This document shows, piece by piece, positions 12,832 to 24,374 of a stretch of 64,000 nt of DNA; position 1 is the first letter of the stretch; the number at the start of each line of letters is the position of its first letter. Below the pieces are notes generated by a model. The model saw only the letters and a program-made list of their open reading frames with translations, was not told where the DNA came from and searched no databases. This DNA is from Phragmites australis (taxonomy: Eukaryota; Streptophyta; Magnoliopsida; Poales; Poaceae). The translations under genes and the position numbers were made by a program. Location: assembly GCF_958298935.1 (NCBI RefSeq), contig NC_084938.1, forward strand, positions 25,153,501-25,217,500. Direction: 5' to 3'.

Positions 12832-13381
12832 AGTTCACGGTCTACTGCTTGTTTGAAGAGATTTTGATGTGTTTCCTATTCATAACTGCAATTTTGCACG
12901 GAGCTATATCCGGGAATGGAGCCAGGATTATGTCACAACTCGAGCATGATTAGTGCGTTCTAGAGCAACTTCTTTGTATTTTCATTTCTTTTGATTTTTT
13001 TTTCCAATGAAATTTGCATGAGTTCATACGATGAAAACTATAGATCATATGTGTAATGCAACTCGAAAGACTAAATCTAGACAAGTCTCACGCCCTACTG
13101 CCGTACATATAGCCGAAGAAAACTCTGGATTCTATGGTTTTCATCACATAAAACGATGACTATTTATAAGATGACTTATTTTCCTTTAAGCACGAGGCAC
13201 AATTTTCATTTATATAAACATTTGGTAAGAAACATAGTTGATATATAGTAAATGGAAGCTATGATACAGATACGGTGTTGAATTTAAAGGTGCGCTTTAA
13301 AAAATGCACTCTTTAGTACTCCGAAGAATACGGAACCGAAGTACCACAGCCAGTTCCGCCCAAGTCCATAGCCTCCTCTTA

Positions 13382-13729
13382 GGCCATCTCCAACAGAAAC
13401 TCTAAAAATCCATACCCTATAACACTATTACAGCATCCTCTATCACTATTACAGCCTCTTCTATTTTTTTCATCTCCAACAGACATCCTATTTCCTACCT
13501 TACATTACTCTCTTCCTCCCTTCGGGACCACACGCATACTCAGTCTACAGGGTTACGGGAGCCTCAAAACCAACGGCAAATTTGCCGGCTGCCTAGTGCT
13601 ACAGTCGTGCGTCTGCATCACTGTAGAAGCGGATGCCTCTTCCGCTGGAGCCGAATGCAGCAGCTGGAAACGGCAAAATTGGAACTACAGGGATGCGGCT
13701 TGGATTTCCGGCTCCCGTTGGAATTGGCC
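13382..13729. mobile_element. PIF/Harbinger (Tourist)-type MITE, 348 bp
   Basis: It is flanked by TTA on both sides (13379-13381 and 13730-13732). The ends are GGCCATCTCCAACAG and, inverted, GGCCAATTCCAACGGG. The paralogous site in array copy 2 (about 26402-26407, CTCTTAATCG) lacks it and has a single TTA. The empty site fixes both ends. A 69-codon frame running across its right end is accidental. Confidence 0.85.
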
Positions 13730-14502
13730 TTAATCGTCGCCGACACTGTCGCTGAAAAGACCACTAGAGGCCGAATCTCAACAAGAACCAGCGGTAATCG
13801 ACTAGAATTTTGTTAATTTCCAGGCTTGTTAAGATTAGGAAAATCACGGCCAGTGAGCCCGTTTTGTATCATTGTATGCTGCGTTTACTTCCCAGCCTCC
13901 CAGGTCGCAGATCCTTCGTCAACACGAGCAAACTTCTCCAAATGTAAGCCCTAAAGAGTCGGTGATGTTTATACTAGTATTAAAAAGTGTATTCTATCTC
14001 ATTGGAAAAGGACAATACGGTACTGTACTTCTGTGCTCCTGCTGAAACTTCTCTCATTTTTGTTGTCTTCAGATGAGGGAACAGAGGCCCTGCCGGCCGG
14101 CCGGTTCGGTGGAGAATGAAAAATATCAGGGTTTATTCCATTTTGTTGAAGTGGTGTCCAAGTTACAAAACGTATCAAGCAAGATTAAAAGATTTTTGCA
14201 GCGCTCACGCTTGTAAAAACGTTTCCCCCTATCGGGCATTCAACTTAATCGAAATCTGTTCAGGTAGTGGGGCTCCGTTGATTCGTCGAGAAAAGGATTA
14301 AAATATTTTTATTTCAAACTGTTTACTTGGTTATCATAGTTAACTTTGAACTTAATCTTGTCAAATGAGAGGAAAAGTCACAGTAACAAATAGCGAAAAA
14401 CTTCACATTAAAACACCTATAGGCTAATCCCCTTTTGCTCGCCCTCTTTCTGCTATATTCTTATCTTGCCGTTGAAAGATCAAACTTATATTCATAAATT
14501 TA

Positions 14503-14825
14503 GAAGCTGTTTGGTAGAGCTCTGATTCTGTGGTGAGAGTGATTCTGTGTTGAAACTAGGGTGGAAGTGATTCTGTGGTGGAAGTGATTCTATTTGTAAA
14601 ATCGTTTGGTATGTTAGTGGTGGAAGTGATTCCTGAGATAATATTGTGTTGAAATCGAGAAGAATCAGTCAGGAATCAGGTGAAAGCTAGTTTTTTCAGC
14701 TCCCACCTCGCTATACAAAACGGGAAGTGATTCTCGCGCGGAATCACTCCCCAACCAGCCCGTTTAGTAGCGCTACGAGCGATTCCAACACGGAATCAGC
14801 TCCCAAAGCTCTACCAAACGAGACC
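14503..14825. mobile_element. PIF/Harbinger (Tourist)-type MITE, 323 bp
   Basis: It is flanked by TTA (14500-14502 and 14826-14828). The inverted ends share GTTTGGTAGAGCT. Array copies 2 (near 27178) and 3 (near 30154) have the uninterrupted target. The interior is built of imperfect GTGATTCTG/GGAAGTGATTC repeats. Confidence 0.85.
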
Positions 14826-14962
14826 TTATTACATTATCTCAATCAATTGAGTTTAAGATCAAGTGGAATCTTCCCCGCCGTTGCTTCCTCAAAAATAATC
14901 GCAAAAATTCCACTGTAAGAACACCTACTACGTGCTCGAACTGCAACGTAGCAATTGCCACA

Positions 14963-14979
14963 TAGTTTTGTACCACCTT
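14963..14979 (+). repeat. Left target-site duplication of LINE-A
   Basis: The 17 bases TAGTTTTGTACCACCTT are identical to 21286-21302. The empty paralogous site lies near 27332. Confidence 0.9.
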
Positions 14980-15007
14980 TTTTTTTTTTGAAAGCACAGG
15001 GACTGTA

Positions 15008-18000
15008 TTACTCAACTTGTGCAGGAATCTCACCTGCAACTATTACAGATACACACCCTGGTACCTCAAATTCCCAAGAGCACAAAGGGTTTACATCATT
15101 ACTTACTCCAAATTTAGCTAGCTGATGCGCAGCGGCGTTACAAAGACGATTACAGTGCTGGATTTTGCACTTTTGGAAGCAGGTGTTCATCAAAAATTTT
15201 ACCTCTTGGACGGTGACTGCCATAGCCGAAGCATCTGTACTTCTTCCTTGAAGTGTCTGAACAAGCACCACGGCATCGGATTCTATAACTAATTACCAAT
15301 TCCCAGTTGATTAGCCAGACTAATAGCTTCTCGAACCGCATGTAGCTCCGCTGTGAATGCATCTCCAACATTCTGAACTTTCCCTGCTCTTGCTGCTATG
15401 ATCTGACCAGAAGCTTCTCTTATGATAACACCCCAGCCACCAAAGTCATTTCCCACAGTGTAAGCTCCATCCACATTAGCTTTAAGTTGATCTTGCTGAG
15501 GTGGTTTCCACTTTGGGACAGGCTTAAGGATAACTGACTTCTCCGGCTTGAAAAGGTTCAAGTATTCCTTCGTGTAGCTTTGAACTCTGAATACTATATT
15601 TTCAGTAGAGCAGGCTGGGTCACCCTCTCTGATCTTGTTTCGATTTTCCCACCACATCCACCACATCACCACGATGAGCATGTATTGTTTCACTGGCAGG
15701 CACCAGATTTTGTGAATCACATCAGAGGCTGAGCTGCAAGCTTCTAAATCTCTTCTTACTGTCTCCAAGTTGAGCAATCTCCAGCATTGTCTCACTCTTT
15801 TGCATTTTATAAACAAGTGAGCTCCATCTTCATCAAGCCTATGGCATAGGAAGCATCTGGTGTCCTCAATATTGACCCTTTTTCTCTTCAAGTTCATGTT
15901 CACTGGAAGGCTGTTATGAGTCACCCTCCAAATGAACATTTTGATTTTACTAGGACACGGGAGTGACCAAATATTGAGCCAAAAACGATCCCCTGAGTTT
16001 TGTAAATTTCCTATAGAGTTATAGCTGGACTCGGCATCTCTCATATACTCTCTCTCTGAAATTTTCACATGCAGTTTATAAGCTGACTTCACTGAGAAGA
16101 TCCCTTTGGGGTCAAAGTGCCAGGCCGGAAAGTCCTCCATCCCCTCGCACAGTGGGATCTTGGCTATCAGTTTAGCATCAATTTCACAGAAAGTTTGGTG
16201 GAGCAAACCTTGGTCCCACTGGCCAGTGTACGGGTCGATCAACTCGGACACTCTAGTGAGCAGGGATCCTCTTCTTTGTGATACTACTCTCCGTGACCAT
16301 TCTTTTGGCACCCAAGGATCATGCCAAATATTGATAGTGCTTCCAGTACCAACTCGCCAAATCAGGCCTTCCCGAATGAGCTCAACTCCATACAGGATAC
16401 TTCTCCATGTGTAGGAAATGCCCTGTTTTGTTCTTGCATCTAGCAAATTGCCATCTGAAAAATATTTTGCCTTTAAGATTGTACTGCACAGACTATCCGG
16501 GTTCAGCAAGAGTCTCCATGCTTGCCGGGCTAACAAAGCTATGTTGAAGCTATGGAGGTCCCTAAAACCCAGGCCTCCCTTCCCTTTTGGTTTTCTCAAC
16601 TTTTCCCAGCTTAGCCAATGAATTTTGTTTTCCTTATCTTGTTGGCTCCACCAAAAATTGCAAATCATCTTGATCAACTCGTCACAGAAACTCCTAGTAA
16701 GATAGAAACACGACATTGCACATGTAGGGATCGTCTGTGCAACTGCCTTAATCAGTATCTCCTTTCCAGCTTTAGAGAGAAGCTTTTCCTTCCATCCCTG
16801 TATACAGGTCCAGGTCCTATCCTTCAAGTAAGTAAACTCTTTTGTTCTTGACTTTCCGATATAAATAGGTAAACCCAAATATTTTTCAGTGTGGGCCACA
16901 TTTACAATGTTCAGCACTTCCTGTACCTCGGCTTTCATCACTTCATTTGTGTTAGGACTAAACATGATCGAAGATTTCTCGAAGTTTACACTCTGCCCAG
17001 AGCAGTCCTCATAAAGCTCTAGGATTCCTTTCAGAGTATCAGCCTCAGTGGTCCGAGCTTTCATCATCAAGAGCGAGTCATCCGCAAAAAATAGGTGATT
17101 TACAGTAGGTGCCTGGGAACAAACTTTGATCCCTGAGATGCTTCCATTTCTATCAGCTTTGTGGAGAAGAGCAGAGAATGCTTCCGCACATATCATGAAC
17201 AAGTAGGGGGAGAGGGGGTCACCCTGACGAAGCCCCCTCGATGGAATAAAAATTTCGCTGAATTCTTCATTCACCTTGATCTGGTACCTTGTTGTAGTAA
17301 CACAATGCATGATCAGATCAACCCACCTGCTGGAAAAACCAAATTTCGACATCATGGCCTACAAGAAATCCCATTCAATCCTATCATAAGCCTTACTCAT
17401 GTCAATCTTGACTACAGCTAACCCGTCACGGCCAGTTCTCTTATTCTATAAGAAATGCGTGACCTCATAAGCCATCAACACATTATCCGTTATCATCCGG
17501 CCCAGTACAAATGCGCTTTGATTTTGTGAGATCACATTCGGTAGCACCAATTTCAGGCGATTAGCAAGAACCTTGCTGACAATTTTGTAGAGTACATTGC
17601 ATAAGCTTATAGGCCTCAGATCCTTGATACGTGCTGGGTTCTTTACCTTGGGTATTAAGACAACGGTAGTATCATTCCAGCCAACTGGTATATCTCCTCC
17701 GTTCAGTATAGTCATTACTTCTTTTATAATCTGTTCTCCCATCATCTCCCAGTACCGCTTGTACACAACCGATGGCATGCCATCTGGACCCGGAGCCTTA
17801 AGGTCGCCGATGCTATCAAGAGCCTCCCTTATTTCGTCAGCTCTGAATTCTGCTGTTAAGGTTTCGTTCATAGGTGTAGTCACCTTGCACTCCACGTCCT
17901 GTAACAGCTCTGCAGTGCGTGTTCCTGCATTAGAGCTAAAAAGCTCCATGAAATAGGATGAGATATAGTTTGTAAGGCCCGCTCCCTCCTCAACCCATGT

Positions 18001-19160
18001 TCCATTCTCTTTTCTCAACTTTTTTATACGGTTTGCCTTCCTTCTAGCCGAGGCATATGCGTGATGGAATTTGGTGTTTCTGTCGCCATATTTCAGCCAA
18101 GGAACATGAGATCTCTGCTTCCATTGTATGTGCAGCATTTCCTCCAACTTCTCCAGTCGGCATCTAATCACCGCTTCCCTGTGCACTTTCTCCACTGAGA
18201 TAGGTTCCCTCATACATTTTCAAGCTCCTTTTGCAGTGTTTTAATTCTCCTCTCCAAATCCCCAAGAACATGATCATTCCAATATTGAAGATCAGTGGCG
18301 ACATTATTGAGTGCTTCACTAATGGGTATAGCTCCAGCCTCCATTGAGGTTTTCCACGCGCCTTCTACGACGTCTTTGCACCCTTCTTCTATCAGCCACT
18401 TCGCTTCAAAATGAAAGCCCCCCGCCCTCCGTTGTTTGCGAACCAAATGTTCATCAGCAGTACTTACTATCACTGGGCGATGATCCGAGTGTCTTGGGCC
18501 ACCATTAGCTACATGAAGACCGGGGTACAGATTACACCATTCCAAATTCCCAGTCGCCCTGTCTAGTCTTTCGGATATGTAGTGTTGTGCCTCATGACAG
18601 TGATTTCTCCACGTGAATTTATCCCCCTCAAAACCCAAGTCCACCAGTTAACAAAACATTAAAGCATCACGGAAATGGTCCATGCAAATCTGGGGTCTAG
18701 TCGTTCCCCCTTCCTTTTCCTCTTCGCACAAGATTTCATTGAAATCACCGAGGCATAACCAAGGCAGATTCTGCTGATGTTGGTGCTTGAGAGTACGGAG
18801 TAGCCTCCATGTTTGTTCCTTATGATCAATGTGAGATTCACCATACATTCCCGTCAGCCTCCATTCCATTCCATCCTTGTCAACCACATCTACATCGATG
18901 TGCATACGCCCGAGAGAACGCAACGACACCTTTATTCCTGTGCGCCAAAAAAGCGCTATACCTCCACTCCGCCCCACAACATTGTTCACCACCATGTTGG
19001 TCAGGCCGAGTTGCCACCGAAATTGATCCATCTTTCGCTGCGGGAGTTTAGTTTCCGCAAGAAAGAGGATATCGGGATCCTCCTTCCTCTTGAGATCCAA
19101 GAGGCCTCGAACTGCCAGGCCATTCCGGAGTCCCCGGCAGTTCCAACTTATAATCTTCAT
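15008..19160 (-). pseudogene. LINE-A ORF2: endonuclease, reverse transcriptase, RNase H (broken)
   Basis: Begins at 19160 with MKIISWNCRGLRN, an apurinic-type endonuclease start, with the LAETK and LGDFNEI motifs and SDHRPV near 18490. The reverse transcriptase follows, with the KAPGPDGMPSVVYKRYW segment, LANRLKLVLP, QNQSAFVLGR and the FADD catalytic box (about 17090). An H/C-rich zf-RVT segment with CFLCHRLDEDGAHLF lies near 15840. The RNase H has VDGAY, AELHAV and ESDAVV. Breaks: TAA at 18648-18650, a one-base shift near 18211, TAG at 17446-17448 and at 17356-17358, and a one-base loss near 15293. Between breaks the frame is well preserved, so decay is recent. Confidence 0.9.
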
Positions 19161-20710
19161 TGGTTCCGGCGAGGCTGCATCTGCAGCCCCGCCAATGGGT
19201 TTATATTTGTCATGGCGATATTATCCCTAATCACTTCACTGTCCATCCTAGCCCTCTTCTCCGAGGTCTGCAGCTTCTCCACCAGCGCCACCACATTCTC
19301 AGCAGCTACCAGGCTCTGTTCTTTGTGTGAATTTGAGTTGTTATCAACATCATTATAAATTGGTACTGCAGTCAGATTATGGAGAACCGCTTCATGATTT
19401 TCATCCAGTAACCTAGGATTATAACTTTCAACTTTTACCTCTGACGTATCCTGAAAACAGCGTTTCTTCTTCTTCTTTGGTGGATCTACAACAGTGATGT
19501 TGTTTGTGCCATCAGAACACCAAGGTAGACGTCTGAAATAGCCCTGTTTCTTTCCTTTCCCTACCATTATGTCTTTGTCAGGTTGGTCATTAGACTCCTC
19601 TCTATCCCGTATCTCGTCCACGAGCATAGGAGAAATATCAGTACAGATGAAGTCAGTCTCACTTTTTCTATCAGAACTTTCGGGTACATGTAACCCAATT
19701 CTGTTGTTCCTTGTATTTTCACTTTCTTTCTCATTCTTTTCTCCCTCATCTATTCCTTTCTGCAAAATACCCATGCTTGCATGATGTATCTTCTCCCTCA
19801 CATCGTCATTTGTGTCCTTCATCTTTTCATTAGGAGGATTATTAATCTTTTCGTCAAGTAAACTCAAAGGATGCTTCCTCCAAGATGAAACTTCATTTCT
19901 CCTCTCATCATTTACATTCGATCGTTCCAGGTACATAGGAATACGACCTTTTGTTCCCTCTGAAGATTTCTTCATAGCAGGTATTATACGCGGTTTAAGA
20001 TCATATGGCCGTTCTTTACTTCTCCAATTCCCCGTCGAGCAATTTCTATCAATATGACCTATTATACCACAAAGATGACAAAACTCCGGCACAAATTCAT
20101 ACTCAAATGGACACCATCGCTCAAGGCCATGCTCATTCACCTCCATCATTACCCCCTGGAGAATTGGTTTGCGAATATCAAGGTGTACTTTGATTCGCAA
20201 ATATGGTCCACTTGCCGACTCATCCACATCCAGACATTGACCTACTTTGTCACCAATTTGGATTCCCATTTGACGATCTATGAACCCCATAGGAATTTTA
20301 GTGACTCTGATCCAGATGGGAATAAAATTAAAATCGACTTCATCAATTAACCTGTTTTCTTCATATGCAGCTAATACCAGAAGTTCATGGCCATGACCAA
20401 CAAACCAAGGTCCATCATTCATCGCATGAGACTGACCATCCGGATCATTAAAATGTATGAGGAATCTATTAGCCCCCATATCCTTGCAAAGCAATCCTTT
20501 GGACGGGCACCAGATGCGGCCAAGAGGTTGAGTGATCGCAATAGGATTCACATGTTTATCAGTAAAAATTTTTGCCACAGCATGCCACTTTATACTTCCC
20601 ATACCTCTGTTGCTGCTATTCCTGAAACTGATGCAAGATTTCTCAGCCTCTGACAGCTTCAAACCCCGCATCATTCCGTTAAGTTCAACATCTTGGTCTC
20701 CCATTTTCAA
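19157..20710 (-). CDS. LINE-A ORF1, nucleic-acid-binding protein with zinc knuckle
   Basis: A 517-codon intact frame. The N-terminal part (about residues 30-200) resembles the DUF4283-type domain of plant L1 ORF1 proteins, with FLIHFNDPDGQSHAMNDGPW and GKVGQCLDVDE-like segments. A CCHC knuckle CHLCGIIGHIDRNC sits near residues 212-225. The C-terminal half is charged and low-complexity, with a lysine-rich run KKKKKRCF near residue 420. The family function is RNA binding and chaperone activity in retrotransposition. The stop overlaps the ORF2 start as ATGA (19157-19160), suggesting termination-reinitiation. This is a transposon gene, not a host gene. Confidence 0.88.
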   Translation of the reverse strand: MKMGDQDVELNGMMRGLKLSEAEKSCISFRNSSNRGMGSIKWHAVAKIFTDKHVNPIAITQPLGRIWCPSKGLLCKDMGANRFLIHFNDPDGQSHAMNDGPWFVGHGHELLVLAAYEENRLIDEVDFNFIPIWIRVTKIPMGFIDRQMGIQIGDKVGQCLDVDESASGPYLRIKVHLDIRKPILQGVMMEVNEHGLERWCPFEYEFVPEFCHLCGIIGHIDRNCSTGNWRSKERPYDLKPRIIPAMKKSSEGTKGRIPMYLERSNVNDERRNEVSSWRKHPLSLLDEKINNPPNEKMKDTNDDVREKIHHASMGILQKGIDEGEKNEKESENTRNNRIGLHVPESSDRKSETDFICTDISPMLVDEIRDREESNDQPDKDIMVGKGKKQGYFRRLPWCSDGTNNITVVDPPKKKKKRCFQDTSEVKVESYNPRLLDENHEAVLHNLTAVPIYNDVDNNSNSHKEQSLVAAENVVALVEKLQTSEKRARMDSEVIRDNIAMTNINPLAGLQMQPRRNQ

Positions 20711-21285
20711 ATTCAGAGCCGAACAGAATCGAGAGGAAGGGCCTTCTTACCAGGTTCTTTTCTGTTTCGATTCAAGATTTCGTAAGTACTCGTATGTACA
20801 GCAGACACTTGACGATTGTGTAGTAAGATTGGTACTGGAAGCCTCCCCAACTATTCCTTTATCTATAGAAGAACCTTTTTTTACTCTTTTTTGAGATAAG
20901 AACCTCTATTTTTTTCGCTATTTTCTCTTTTTTTTTCTTTTTTTCTTTTTTCTTTTTTTCCTGAAGGTGATGAAGAAAGATGCAGTTGTCAAAGGCAGGG
21001 AGAGAGAGGAGTCGCAGATGCTGGAGAAGATGGATTTACAGTAGTGATGACGGCGAGGAATACTTGCTGCGGTACCAGATGCGGGCCCGAGAGTCAGAGG
21101 AGTCTGAATCACAGCACTAGAGCAAGCAGGAGGTGGATTTGAAGGCAAGGAGACTGAATCGATTCGGCGGCGGCATCAGATGAGGACGAACTCCGACAAC
21201 GGAGACGAGAAAGTCCGAGTCGCCTGGAAGGCGCCGGACACAAACGCTCAAAAAGGAGCGACCTAGAGATTTCGTTATTGCCAGC

Positions 21286-21302
21286 TAGTTTTGTACCACC
21301 TT
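21286..21302 (+). repeat. Right target-site duplication of LINE-A
   Basis: It is identical to 14963-14979. Array sequence resumes here with AAGTATGGAACATAGTAAG, matching copy 2 at 27338-27357. Confidence 0.9.
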
Positions 21303-21648
21303 AAGTATGGAACATAGTAAGGTGCCCAAACCCGGATGATATCATCTGTGTGCGACGAGTACGCTGCATGTTCTTTCGACACATGGAGCATATGGAATTT
21401 CCTGTATAATCACACTGTCACTTACGCGCAACATCAGCATTCAGCAAAGTAAATGGTCTTTGTTGAGAGGGACCTTATTAAAAAAAAAAAGGCAAGCATC
21501 AGCTGGCGCGGCCGGCCGGCAGGCCATGGCCCAAACTGCCCTTGCCATTTCACCCTTCCCGATCGCCGACGGGCCACAGCACTATATCATGACTGCCTGG
21601 CTGCCTTTGAGCTGAACACTACATGCATACTGCCCTGGCTAGGACACG
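21303..21648 (+). promoter_or_regulatory. Upstream region of the broken WAK gene
   Basis: Paired with 28031-28345 in array copy 2, including the shared blocks GACGAGTACGCTGCATG and CTGGCGCGGCCGGCCGGCAG. An A-run lies at 21480-21491. The similarity in copy 2 stops at about 28345, just before the position of the WAK start codon. No clear TATA box is seen. Confidence 0.6.
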
Positions 21649-24374
21649 ATGCATACTCTCATTGTAGCAGTGGCTTCTGTGCTGCTGCTGGAGAAGCAGC
21701 TTGCGACGATCACCGTAGCAGCTGCAGCAGCGAACATCACGTTGCCTGGCTGCCAGAGCAAATGTGGCGACCTGGACATCCCTTACCCCTTTGGGACCAC
21801 TGCCGGCTGCTACCGGCCAGGCTTCTTGGTGACCTGCAACCTCAGGCCCGGCGCCGGCATGCCTCAAAAGTTGATGCTGGGGAGCGACGGGCCGGTGGTG
21901 GTGGAGATATCCGTGCTGAACAGCACAGTGCGCATCCGCAGCGAGGTGTGGTTCTTCAGCGTCCGCAACACGAGCATGACGCGGCTCGCCGTCATTCCCC
22001 GCCGGCGGGCCGTACGTGCTGCCCACGAAGCGGAGCCGCCTCGTCCACATCGGCTGCGGCTTCCGCGCCTCTTCGTGGACCACGATAGGAGTGCGCGCGT
22101 TCAACACGTGCTCTTCGTCCTGTCGGAAAGACGACCGGCGGAAGATTCGTGCCGACCGGTGCAACGGCATCGGCTGCTGCGGGGCGCGCATCCCGGGGGT
22201 CGGCCTCACTTCGTTCCGTACCCAATTCAGTTGGAATCTTACGGAAGGGAGCATTTCACCGTGGATTACGAACGACGCGAGCGTGTTCGCGGTGGAGAGC
22301 GAGTGGTGGGTTGACAGGATGAACGTGTGCATGCTCAATATGTCTCTGCTCGCCTTCGAGCGCGCCAGTGCAATGGTGATCCCGGCCATCACTTTTTGTA
22401 TAAAGAGTGTTCTATTTCATTAAGCTAATAAAAATAGAGTAGTGCTATTTATCTGTCGACAGATTTTTAGATGAAATTAGTTGAATTCCTCACCTCAGGA
22501 TTGACGAAGAAATTTGTGAACTCCCCAAACTCCATGAACTTCGGCGAGCTCCATTAACTCCGGCGAAGTTAGAGTTTTGGATTGGGGTTGAGGGTTTGGG
22601 TTTCAGGGGATTTAGGGTCTCTGGCTGTAGATGATGCTCCAGGGAAGATCGCCAGCCTGACAGTGGCTATGGGCGGGATGGCGAGGCGGCGAGGGTGCCG
22701 CCCACCGTGAGTGGCGGAGGACCGACGGTAGGCCAGTGATGGTGGTAGAGGCGTCGGGGATGTAGTGGTTAGCGACGGACGATGATGGAGGACGACGGCT
22801 CCAGTGGTAAGGGTGCCACCAGAGCCGAACGAGGAGGCGGTGATGGCAATGAAGCATGGGGAGGAGTTGCACCGGGAAGAGAGATTGGCAGAGGAAGGAG
22901 TGGGCCACGCTGATATCAGAGACAATGTTGGCGAGGCAAAGGGCGGTGGTGCGTGGGGTGGGTGCAATGCTTGGGTGAAGTCGAGGGTGAGTTGGACGGT
23001 GTGTTCGACTGAGGAGAACATAGTATAAGAGATAAGACAAGACGTATCTGATCCGTTGGATTTTGATCCAATGGTCATAAATTCTACAGATTTAAAATGT
23101 AATTTTTTATTACCAAACAACTAAATAGACTCATAATAATATCCTGGTCTCTTCATCTTGCAAAATTAGTAATAAATAAATAGGCTTATCTTAAAAATTA
23201 ATTAAGGCTAATTCATTTCTACAGGGATAATATTTGCTATGGGGGCTGGCATTGGTATGTGCCTTTTGTTCTTGGTTCTAGCTACCATCTTTGCCACCAA
23301 AAAACTCAAGGATCAAAAGGCCAAGAAAATGAGGCAATACTTTTTCAAGCAAAACAGAGGGTTGTTGCTCCAACAATTAGTAGATAAAGACATCGCTGAT
23401 CGGATGTTTTTTAGTTTAGAAAAGCTTGAGAAGGCTCAAACAAGTTTGACAAAGCTCTCATCTTAGGTGGTGGAGGGCATGGTACGGTATATGAAGGCAT
23501 ACTCTCAAACCAAAAGGTTGTTGCTATTAAAAAGTCCAAACTTGTGGTTCAAAATGAAATTGATGGCTTCATCAACGAGGTTGCTATCCTTTCTCAAATC
23601 AATCACCAGAACGTGGTGAAACTTTTTGGATGTTGTCTTGAGACAGAAGTTCCACTATTAGTCAATGAGTTTATTCCAAACTGGACACTTTATGCTCATC
23701 TCCATGTTGGTAGCCCACTATCTCTTCCATGGAAAGACCGTTTGTAAATCGCCTCTGAAGTTGCTAGTTCTTTGGCCTATCTTCACTCTGCGGCTTCGAT
23801 TTCCATAGTGCATAGAGACATCAAGACAAGTAACATGTTGCTTGATGATCGCTTAACAGCAAAAGTGTCAGACTTCGGGGCATCTAGAGGCATCACTATT
23901 GATAAATCTGGAGTAACAACAGCCATTCAAGGAACTTACGGGTATCTTGACCCTGAGTATTTCTACACAAAACGGTTGACTGAAAAAAGCGATGTCTACA
24001 GCTATGGTGTCATGCTTGTGGAGCTATTGACTCGGAAGAAGCAAATTGTTGAAATGTCACAGGATGGTGTTAGTCTAGTAGCACACTTCATGCTGCTACT
24101 GTCTGAAGATAGGCTAAGAGAGATACTAGATGCGCAAGGAAGGGGAACATGAGGCCAAGGAAGTGGCAGCAACAGCAGCGTTGTGCTTGCAAATTAAGGG
24201 CGACGAAATCAGAGTTTAAACAAGTTGCAGAACAATCCAGAAGTGCTGGAAACTTCAATAGGACCAAATAACACAATATTTCAAGGATACGAGGCTGTAG
24301 TAGATGACAACAACAACACCAGGCGGTATAGTATGGAAAGAGAAATGTTGTTATCAGCAACCTTGCCACGATAA
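21649..24374 (+). pseudogene. Wall-associated receptor kinase (WAK-like), broken
   Basis: The start encodes a signal peptide (about residues 1-28) and a GUB_WAK-type galacturonan-binding domain with GCQSKCGDLDIPYPFG and CYRPGFLVTCN. A C-run at 21997-22000 has one base too many and shifts the frame; the domain continues to about 22395. An unrelated stretch follows and no EGF repeats are found. From 23225 a membrane segment (IIFAMGAGIGMCLLFL) and kinase follow, with [39 protein letters not shown] and SDVYSYGVML. Breaks: a one-base loss near 23442, TAA at 23745-23747, and a shift near 24140. The C-terminal REMLLSATLPR ends at 24374. WAK proteins link cell wall to cytoplasm; this copy cannot do so. 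Catalytic residues are still readable, so inactivation is fairly recent. Confidence 0.88.
22396..23224. other. Non-WAK sequence inside the broken WAK gene
   Basis: It separates the extracellular exon from the kinase exon and replaces any EGF coding part. AT-rich ends bracket a GC-rich core (22560-23030). Frames on both strands (for example 22804-23028 +, 22569-23120 -) match nothing I recognise. It may be a small transposon carrying a gene fragment, or an old intron with an insertion. An AG acceptor at 23223-23224 precedes the kinase exon. Confidence 0.4.

Larger units (their letters stand above)
12832..14962 (+). repeat. 3' flank of EF-hand gene 1, array unit copy D1
   Basis: This stretch is nearly identical to 25895-27340 apart from two small elements present only here (13382-13729, 14503-14825). 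Its right part (13920-14890) is also related to 29165-30205. It holds the 3' UTR and spacer of the EF-hand gene. A 61-codon frame at 14116-14301 recurs in copy 2 but is stopped early in copy 3, so I do not call it a gene. Confidence 0.85.
14980..21285 (-). mobile_element. L1-type LINE (LINE-A), full length, minus strand
   Basis: A 6.3-kb non-LTR retrotransposon lies between perfect 17-bp target duplications. The 3' end is at low coordinates with a poly-T run (14978-14989), the complement of the poly(A) tail. Order in its own direction: 5' UTR of about 575 bases (21285-20711, with a long pyrimidine/purine tract near 20915-20960), ORF1, then ORF2 with endonuclease, reverse transcriptase, zinc-knuckle-like region and RNase H, then a short 3' UTR. 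It inserted after the EF-hand unit was duplicated, because copy 2 keeps the empty site. The duplications are perfect but ORF2 carries three stops and two frameshifts, so the copy cannot move on its own. Confidence 0.92.

Noticed and set aside
14116..14301. 61-codon frame conserved between array copies 1 and 2 (also 26802-26987)
   Set aside because: The copies are recent duplicates, so similarity is expected. In copy 3 (from 29770) the frame stops after 12 codons, and no start context or family is seen.
21453..22088. 211-codon plus frame and 257-codon minus frame over the WAK extracellular exon
   Set aside because: Shadows in other frames; the true frame carries the GUB_WAK cysteine pattern.
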